From assembly GCA_036396755.1 (NCBI GenBank), contig DASWKG010000133.1, forward strand, positions 1 through 8,850: a stretch of DNA of 8,850 nt, given 5' to 3'. The notes beneath the pieces were generated by a model, which did no database searches, was not told where the DNA came from, and was given only the letters and a program-made list of their open reading frames with translations. Below are positions 5,417 through 8,850 of the stretch, one piece after another (position 1 is the stretch's first letter; each line of letters begins with the position of its first letter). The DNA comes from DASWKG01 sp036396755. GTDB taxonomy: Bacteria; Actinomycetota; UBA4738; CALAEC01. Both the position numbers and the translations under genes were made by a program.

Positions 5417-6055
5417 GTGAACGAGAGAAGCGTCGAGGAGAGCAACGCGCTGCTCGCGGCGGCGGCCCGGCGTGCGGCGCCGGGGGAGGAGATCCCCGTG
5501 AGCCCCGCCGAGCTCGCGATCGAGGCCGGGATCGAGAACCGCCTCGCGATCGCCCGGGCGGTGCGCGCACTCCTTTCCCGCGGACGCCTCGCCCAGGAGG
5601 GGCAGGGCTACCGTCTCCTCGACGCCCGGCCGCTCGAGCCAGGAGAGAGAGCATCCGTCAAACGGCCCGTGCGGCGCCGCGTGAAGCAGGAGGCTCCTGC
5701 GGCGCCGGAGGACGACGTCCCGACCTACGAGCAGCTCGGGCGCGTGGTGATCGAGCGTCTGATCGAGGCGTCGGCCGAGGCGGCGGAGCTGAGAGCGGCA
5801 CTCGATCGCGCTCGGGACGAGAGTGACTCCGCGCGTCGCGAGGTCGTCGAGGTGCGGCGGGATGCCGCCCGCGACCGACAGCAGGCCGCCGAGGCGGTGG
5901 AAGAGGCGGCCGCCCTCAGGAAGCGCCTCGAGATGACCGAGGCGAACCTGCGGGAGGTGCTCGAGGCGGCCAGGAGTCGCCCGGCGGCGCCGATGGACGA
6001 CACCGACGCCAGGGCGATCCTCGATATCCTGGGCAAGAGGGACGCATCGGCCTGA
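5417..6055 (+). CDS. Winged-helix plus coiled-coil protein, function unknown
   Basis: A 212-residue soluble protein I do not recognise. Residues 8-68 look like a winged helix-turn-helix: helix NALLAAAARRA, helix SPAELAIEAGI (29-39), a recognition-type helix ENRLAIARAVRALLSRGRL (40-58), and a wing ending GYRLLD. A basic linker (80-92) follows, then an acidic Pro/Ala hinge, and a long Ala/Arg/Glu coiled coil (about 112-186). The C-terminal segment DDTDARAILDILGKRD (194-209) is a separate short helix. The layout suggests a DNA-binding protein that oligomerises or bridges sites, but this is inference. GTG 5417 is chosen because of the TACAAA box. The frame is open back to 5276, but that part crosses the hairpin and repeats and lacks protein-like composition. 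It is flanked by structured spacers on both sides and is likely transcribed alone. Confidence 0.8.
   Translation: MNERSVEESNALLAAAARRAAPGEEIPVSPAELAIEAGIENRLAIARAVRALLSRGRLAQEGQGYRLLDARPLEPGERASVKRPVRRRVKQEAPAAPEDDVPTYEQLGRVVIERLIEASAEAAELRAALDRARDESDSARREVVEVRRDAARDRQQAAEAVEEAAALRKRLEMTEANLREVLEAARSRPAAPMDDTDARAILDILGKRDASA
6025..6030 (+). promoter_or_regulatory. Possible -10 hexamer TATCCT before the structured spacer
   Basis: TATCCT fits the TANNCT pattern and lies inside the end of the winged-helix gene. It would start transcription near 6037, just upstream of the hairpin-rich spacer, and is the only good candidate promoter for it. No clear -35 is seen. Confidence 0.3.
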
Positions 6056-6061
6056 GGGACC

Positions 6062-6190
6062 ACCCACGGTCCTGCAAGGACCCCACCCGTCCCCCCGATG
6101 GGGGACTGCGTGCATAGTCCGTGGGTATGGCACCGTGGGGTGATTGCGCTACAGCCCCCCCAGGTGGTTTCCTGGTATCCGGGACCCAGG
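6062..6190 (+). ncRNA. Candidate structured RNA, possibly 6C-like
   Basis: This spacer can fold into several perfect or near-perfect stems. ACCCACGG (6062-6069) pairs with CCGTGGGT (6119-6126). Inside are GGTCC/GGACC (6068-6082) and GTCCCCC/GGGGGAC (6089-6106); GGACT/AGTCC (6103-6120) is an alternative pairing. A second domain pairs CACC-g-TGGGG (6131-6140) with CCCCA-GGTG (6158-6166), followed by CCTGG/CCAGG (6171-6190). There is a run of six C at 6091-6096 and of seven C at 6155-6161, one in each domain. Two C-rich hairpins are the defining feature of the actinobacterial 6C RNA, so that is my first guess; a cis-acting leader of the following gene is the alternative. The match to 6C rests on memory of the motif, not on an alignment. 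Confidence 0.45.
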
Positions 6191-6214
6191 CCGCTGGCAA
6201 CGCCCGCTGGAAGA

Positions 6215-6220
6215 GTGGAG
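6215..6220 (+). promoter_or_regulatory. Shine-Dalgarno sequence for the 6226 gene
   Basis: GTGGAG, containing GGAG at 6217-6220, lies 5 bases before ATG 6226. It is the only well-placed ribosome binding site among the genes here. It decides the start against in-frame upstream codons GTG 6121 and ATG 6127, which lie within the hairpins. Confidence 0.65.
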
Positions 6221-6225
6221 CCGGT

Positions 6226-7368
6226 ATGGAACTGACAGCCGCAAGCCTCCTGGGTGCCTCAACAGCGCTGTGGATCTCCGTCGCCGTGGTCGGCTGGTTC
6301 CTGGCCCTGGCGGCGGCCTACCTGGCCGGCCGCGAGCGGCTCGGCCGCATCGCCGGCCCGCCCGCGAGCGCCGAGAGCATCGCGCAGACGCTCGGCTGGC
6401 TGCTCGTCGAGACCGAGGGCGACGCCGCCGCCTACTTCGAGGTGGGGCCGGGCGCCAGCGAGCGCATCTGGGTCGAGCCCGAGGGGCTCGACCAGGAGAC
6501 GCTCGGTGAGGTCGTGGGCCTCGCGCGCGCCGCGCTGGTGAATCCCGGCGACCCCGCGCCCGGCGACGATGCGACGCGGTGGCTCGGGGCCGGAGGATCC
6601 AAGTGCGTCGTGGTCACCGGCGCGACCGCTTCCACCGAGGAGCCGCTTCGCTTCGCGCGGTACCTCCTCGAGGCCTCCCGCGGCGAGCGATCGACCGAGC
6701 CGACGCGGCGCGAGCGCCGCGTGCGGGCGCTCGGCGGCGTGGCCTGGGCGGAGGAGTCGGAGGACGGAACGACGATCCGCGTGGTGCTCGCGGCCGGCGC
6801 GCCGCTCTCCATCGTGCAGGAGATCGAGGGGATGCTCGGTCCCGAGGTTCGGGTCGAGCTCGTCTCGCCCACCGTGAGCCTGCCGGACGAGGTCACCCCG
6901 CTTCCCGGGCCGACCCCGCGCGTGCGGGAGGTGGCCCGGCCGAGCGCGCCACGACTGTCGGCCGGCGTCATCGACCCCGAGGACGCGCGGATCCTGCTCA
7001 CCGACGTGGCCGTGGACGGCGACGGAAGGTCGACGGCCGACGTCCGCGTCCTGTGGAAGGACCAGGAGCTGCGGGGGCGGGGCCACGGTCGCGCGACGAC
7101 CGCCGGCCGGTGCTTCGCCGCCGCCGAGGCGGTCGCCGACGCGCTCCGGCCCCTGCTCGACACCGACATCGTGGTCGAGGGGCTCTACTCGGCGAGCACC
7201 GAGGAGGGCACGTCGGTCCTGATCGCGGCCGTGCAGCTCGAGGGACGCCGGCTGATCGGTGCCGTATACGACCCGACGGGGCAGCCGGAGTGGGCCGGCG
7301 CGCGCGCGGTCCTCGACGCGGTGAACCGCCGGCTCACGCAGGTCGCGGGACGGAGCGGTCGCATCTGA
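6226..7368 (+). CDS. Membrane-anchored multi-domain protein, function unknown
   Basis: A 380-residue protein with one N-terminal transmembrane helix (about 13-34) and a soluble remainder, probably cytoplasmic because arginines follow the helix. Residues 48-150 look like a small alpha/beta sensor-type fold. Residues 163-213 (RRVRALGGVAW...IRVVLAAGAPLSIVQEIEGMLGPEVRVELV) form a second compact unit. A Pro-rich linker (218-245) leads to a C-terminal domain (254-370) with pattern RILLTDVAVDGDG, RGRGHGRATTAGRCFAAAEAVADAL and a closing beta-beta-alpha unit. That last domain loosely recalls the LeuA-type regulatory fold (strand, gly-rich turn, long helix) without any catalytic part; I give this as a weak resemblance only. 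The start is fixed by the GTGGAG ribosome binding site. It follows the candidate structured RNA, which may control it, and converges on the next gene with a 12-bp gap. Confidence 0.8.
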   Translation: MELTAASLLGASTALWISVAVVGWFLALAAAYLAGRERLGRIAGPPASAESIAQTLGWLLVETEGDAAAYFEVGPGASERIWVEPEGLDQETLGEVVGLARAALVNPGDPAPGDDATRWLGAGGSKCVVVTGATASTEEPLRFARYLLEASRGERSTEPTRRERRVRALGGVAWAEESEDGTTIRVVLAAGAPLSIVQEIEGMLGPEVRVELVSPTVSLPDEVTPLPGPTPRVREVARPSAPRLSAGVIDPEDARILLTDVAVDGDGRSTADVRVLWKDQELRGRGHGRATTAGRCFAAAEAVADALRPLLDTDIVVEGLYSASTEEGTSVLIAAVQLEGRRLIGAVYDPTGQPEWAGARAVLDAVNRRLTQVAGRSGRI

Positions 7369-7380
7369 CGACCGGCCGCG

Positions 7381-8802
7381 TCAGCGCCGGCGCCGCGCCG
7401 CCCACCTCACCAGGAGGGCCGCCCCGAGGAGCACCGCGGCCCCGGAGCCGATCAGAATCACCAGCGAGACGGGGGAGCCCTCGTCCGCCGGCGGCTCGTC
7501 GATGATCGTCGGCGATGGCGTCGGCCGCGCGGCGATCGGACGTGGAGCGATGCTCACCTCGAACGCCCCTGCGGACACCTCGCGCGGCCCCTCGTCGCTC
7601 TCGAGGTCCCCGACCAGGACGGTGCCGTCGGCGTCCACGTAGGCGAGCACGCTCCCCGAGACGTCGAAGGACCGCACCTCCTCGGCGATCGTCGCACCCT
7701 CCGGATCGACGAGCGTCCCGGGGGGGCCACCTTCGCCACCGAGGAGCGTGATGATGCCGCCGGGCGCGTAGGCGGCGTCCAGCACGGTCCCCTCCGCCTC
7801 GTCGCGCACCGTGCGTGGGTCCTCTCCGGAGGCCGGATACTCCTCGAGCGTCGTCGAGCCCTCGACGGAGAAGACGACCAGCACACCGTCGGGACCCCAG
7901 TCGACCGGGCGGTACCCGCACTCGCAGTACCCGTCCACGGCCTGCAGGACCCGTTCGCCACCCTCCTCGAGCGCCACGAGCTGTGGCTCGAGGAGGTCGT
8001 CGCCGAACCGCCACCCGAAGCCGAGCAGCTCGTCGAAGGTGACCAGCGGCTCGGCGAAGGCGACCGCCTCCTCGCTGCTTCCGAACTCCCCGACGCTGTA
8101 GAAGACGTCGCCCTCCTGCCAGTCGAGGAAGCACGACGACGCGCCGCACGAGAACGATCCCTCGGTGCCCCGCACCGAGACGGGCGTGGAGCCGGCCGGG
8201 GGCGGCACCGCGTGCGTCGAGCCGCCGACGAACCGGTTCACCTGCTCCGCGTGCGAGAGCCGTCCCTCCGGGTCGTTCGTGAACAGGAGCTGATAGGAGC
8301 GACGTGTCGCGTCGGTGACGGTGCCGGTGGTCCCCGGCGGGCGGTCGGGGGGAGCCAGCACGGGGATCTGCGTTCGGCGCAGGGGCCGGAGCGAGTCGGC
8401 GAGGTGCTCGGGGACCTCGAGCTGGGAGGGGACCGACCGGCCGACGACCGGCACGCCGTCCGGCGAGACGGCGACGCTCGAAAGGAACGTGCCCTCCGGC
8501 CCCGCGGGCACCACCTCGGGAGCGCCCCCCTTGACGGGGAGCCGAACGAGCTCGCTCTCGTCGAGGGATCGCCGGACCGCGTAGACGGTGCCGTCGGGCG
8601 CGATGTCGACCGAGGCGACGCCCCCATCGAGCAGCAGCCGCTCGCCGCGGCCGTCGCTCCGCACCGAGGAGAGGCTGCCCTCGAAGGCGCCCTCGTCGCC
8701 GCGGACGATCGTGAGCCACCGCACGGTTCCGGGGGCGGCGCTCGAGGGGGAGCCGAGGAGGGCGAGCCAGAGCAGGAGGAGGGCCCCGAGCGCGCGTGGC
8801 AT
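7381..8802 (-). CDS. Secreted beta-propeller-like protein with C-terminal membrane anchor
   Basis: A 473-residue exported protein of unknown function. Residues 1-22 are a signal peptide (hydrophobic core ALGALLLLWLALLG, cleavage likely near SSAAP). The body carries repeated propeller-type strands with the turn pattern PDGTVYAV (69-76), SPDGVPVV (113-120), GPDGVLVV (303-310) and DADGTVLVG (390-398), as in WD40/TolB-type folds; an exact blade count is not possible by eye. Two cysteine pairs, CGASSC (219-224) and CEC (293-295), could form disulfides outside the cell. A Pro/Thr-rich stalk (418-443) leads to a transmembrane helix (446-467) and a terminal RRRR, so it is a type I membrane protein with the propeller outside. 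No LPXTG or lipobox is present. The ATG start is supported by TAGGCT 7 bases upstream. Confidence 0.82.
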   Translation of the reverse strand: MPRALGALLLLWLALLGSPSSAAPGTVRWLTIVRGDEGAFEGSLSSVRSDGRGERLLLDGGVASVDIAPDGTVYAVRRSLDESELVRLPVKGGAPEVVPAGPEGTFLSSVAVSPDGVPVVGRSVPSQLEVPEHLADSLRPLRRTQIPVLAPPDRPPGTTGTVTDATRRSYQLLFTNDPEGRLSHAEQVNRFVGGSTHAVPPPAGSTPVSVRGTEGSFSCGASSCFLDWQEGDVFYSVGEFGSSEEAVAFAEPLVTFDELLGFGWRFGDDLLEPQLVALEEGGERVLQAVDGYCECGYRPVDWGPDGVLVVFSVEGSTTLEEYPASGEDPRTVRDEAEGTVLDAAYAPGGIITLLGGEGGPPGTLVDPEGATIAEEVRSFDVSGSVLAYVDADGTVLVGDLESDEGPREVSAGAFEVSIAPRPIAARPTPSPTIIDEPPADEGSPVSLVILIGSGAAVLLGAALLVRWAARRRR

Positions 8803-8809
8803 CGGCGGG

Positions 8810-8815
8810 AGCCTA
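8810..8815 (-). promoter_or_regulatory. -10 hexamer TAGGCT for the propeller gene
   Basis: On the minus strand TAGGCT is followed by 7 bases and then ATG 8802, the same spacing as bpa and the winged-helix gene. This predicts a leaderless mRNA. The -35 position on the minus strand reads GGGACA, sharing GACA with the consensus. Confidence 0.5.
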
Positions 8816-8820
8816 CACGC

Positions 8821-8826
8821 TACGCT
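8821..8826 (+). promoter_or_regulatory. -10 hexamer TACGCT facing right
   Basis: TACGCT is identical to the hexamer before the phosphodiesterase gene and lies 5 bases before GTG 8832. With the minus-strand TAGGCT at 8810-8815 it makes a second compact divergent promoter pair. The spacing is short for a start exactly at the GTG. Confidence 0.4.
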
Positions 8827-8831
8827 GACCC

Positions 8832-8850
8832 GTGTCCCCGTACCCCGCCA
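8832..8850 (+). CDS. Possible start of a divergent gene, cut by the window edge
   Basis: GTG 8832 opens a frame that runs to the end of the window (V-S-P-Y-P-A). The only support is the TACGCT hexamer just upstream and the symmetry with the divergent propeller gene. Nothing can be said of the product. Confidence 0.25.

Noticed and set aside
6259..7086. 275-codon minus-strand frame opposite the 6226 gene
   Set aside because: It has low-complexity composition and no start signal. The plus frame has a ribosome binding site and a membrane helix.
7334..8719. 461-codon open frame on the minus strand, offset frame of the propeller gene
   Set aside because: It covers the same strand as the propeller gene in another frame and gives an arginine-rich low-complexity product. 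The chosen frame has a signal peptide, repeats and a membrane anchor.
1..8850. A CRISPR array, transposon, prophage, tRNA or a dedicated defence or biosynthetic system
   Set aside because: I saw no regular spaced repeats, transposase motifs, long terminal inverted repeats, tRNA cloverleaf or defence-type domain set. The genes read as chromosomal housekeeping and orphan membrane genes.

Overview
The window is very GC-rich (I estimate about 70% by eye), densely coding and uses many GTG starts. Bacterial proteasome activator Bpa/PafE, with its C-terminal GQYL tail, occurs in Actinomycetota that carry a 20S proteasome. The Actinobacteria-like IF-1 and the DUF5317 membrane protein fit the same picture. 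I read it as a chromosomal piece of an actinobacterium, possibly an uncultured or deep-branching one; the exact class cannot be named from sequence alone. I see no mobile element, phage gene, CRISPR array, tRNA or rRNA.

Layout. Positions 1-519 hold the C-terminal end of a NarL/DegS-type sensor histidine kinase. Its 3' end overlaps by 59 bp the 3' end of a convergent DUF5317 membrane protein gene (461-1057, minus). A divergent promoter region of about 50 bp then starts a long plus-strand run. This run holds a membrane-fused alkaline-phosphatase-superfamily phosphodiesterase (1111-2778), bpa (2797-3285), a small four-helix membrane protein (3292-3654), infA with an unusual basic N-terminal extension (3722-4039), and an M48/Ste24-type membrane metalloprotease (4040-5242). 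A 174-bp repeat-rich spacer leads to a winged-helix plus coiled-coil protein (5417-6055). A 170-bp spacer rich in hairpins, which may encode a 6C-like structured RNA, precedes a membrane-anchored protein of unknown function (6226-7368). It converges on a secreted or surface beta-propeller-like protein with a C-terminal membrane anchor (7381-8802, minus). Another gene may begin at the right edge (8832).

How it works together. Bpa (ATP-independent proteasome gate opening) and the M48 protease suggest a protein-quality-control flavour, but they sit with infA and unknown membrane proteins, so this is probably a housekeeping neighbourhood rather than a dedicated system. The strongest window-wide signal is regulatory. 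Most genes with their own promoter have a TANNNT -10 hexamer 5-9 bases before the chosen start codon and no Shine-Dalgarno sequence, which implies leaderless mRNAs. The 6226 gene, behind the candidate structured RNA, is the clear exception and has a good ribosome binding site. I found no convincing wholly new system; the best leads are the candidate RNA, the IF-1 extension and the orphan proteins of the right half.
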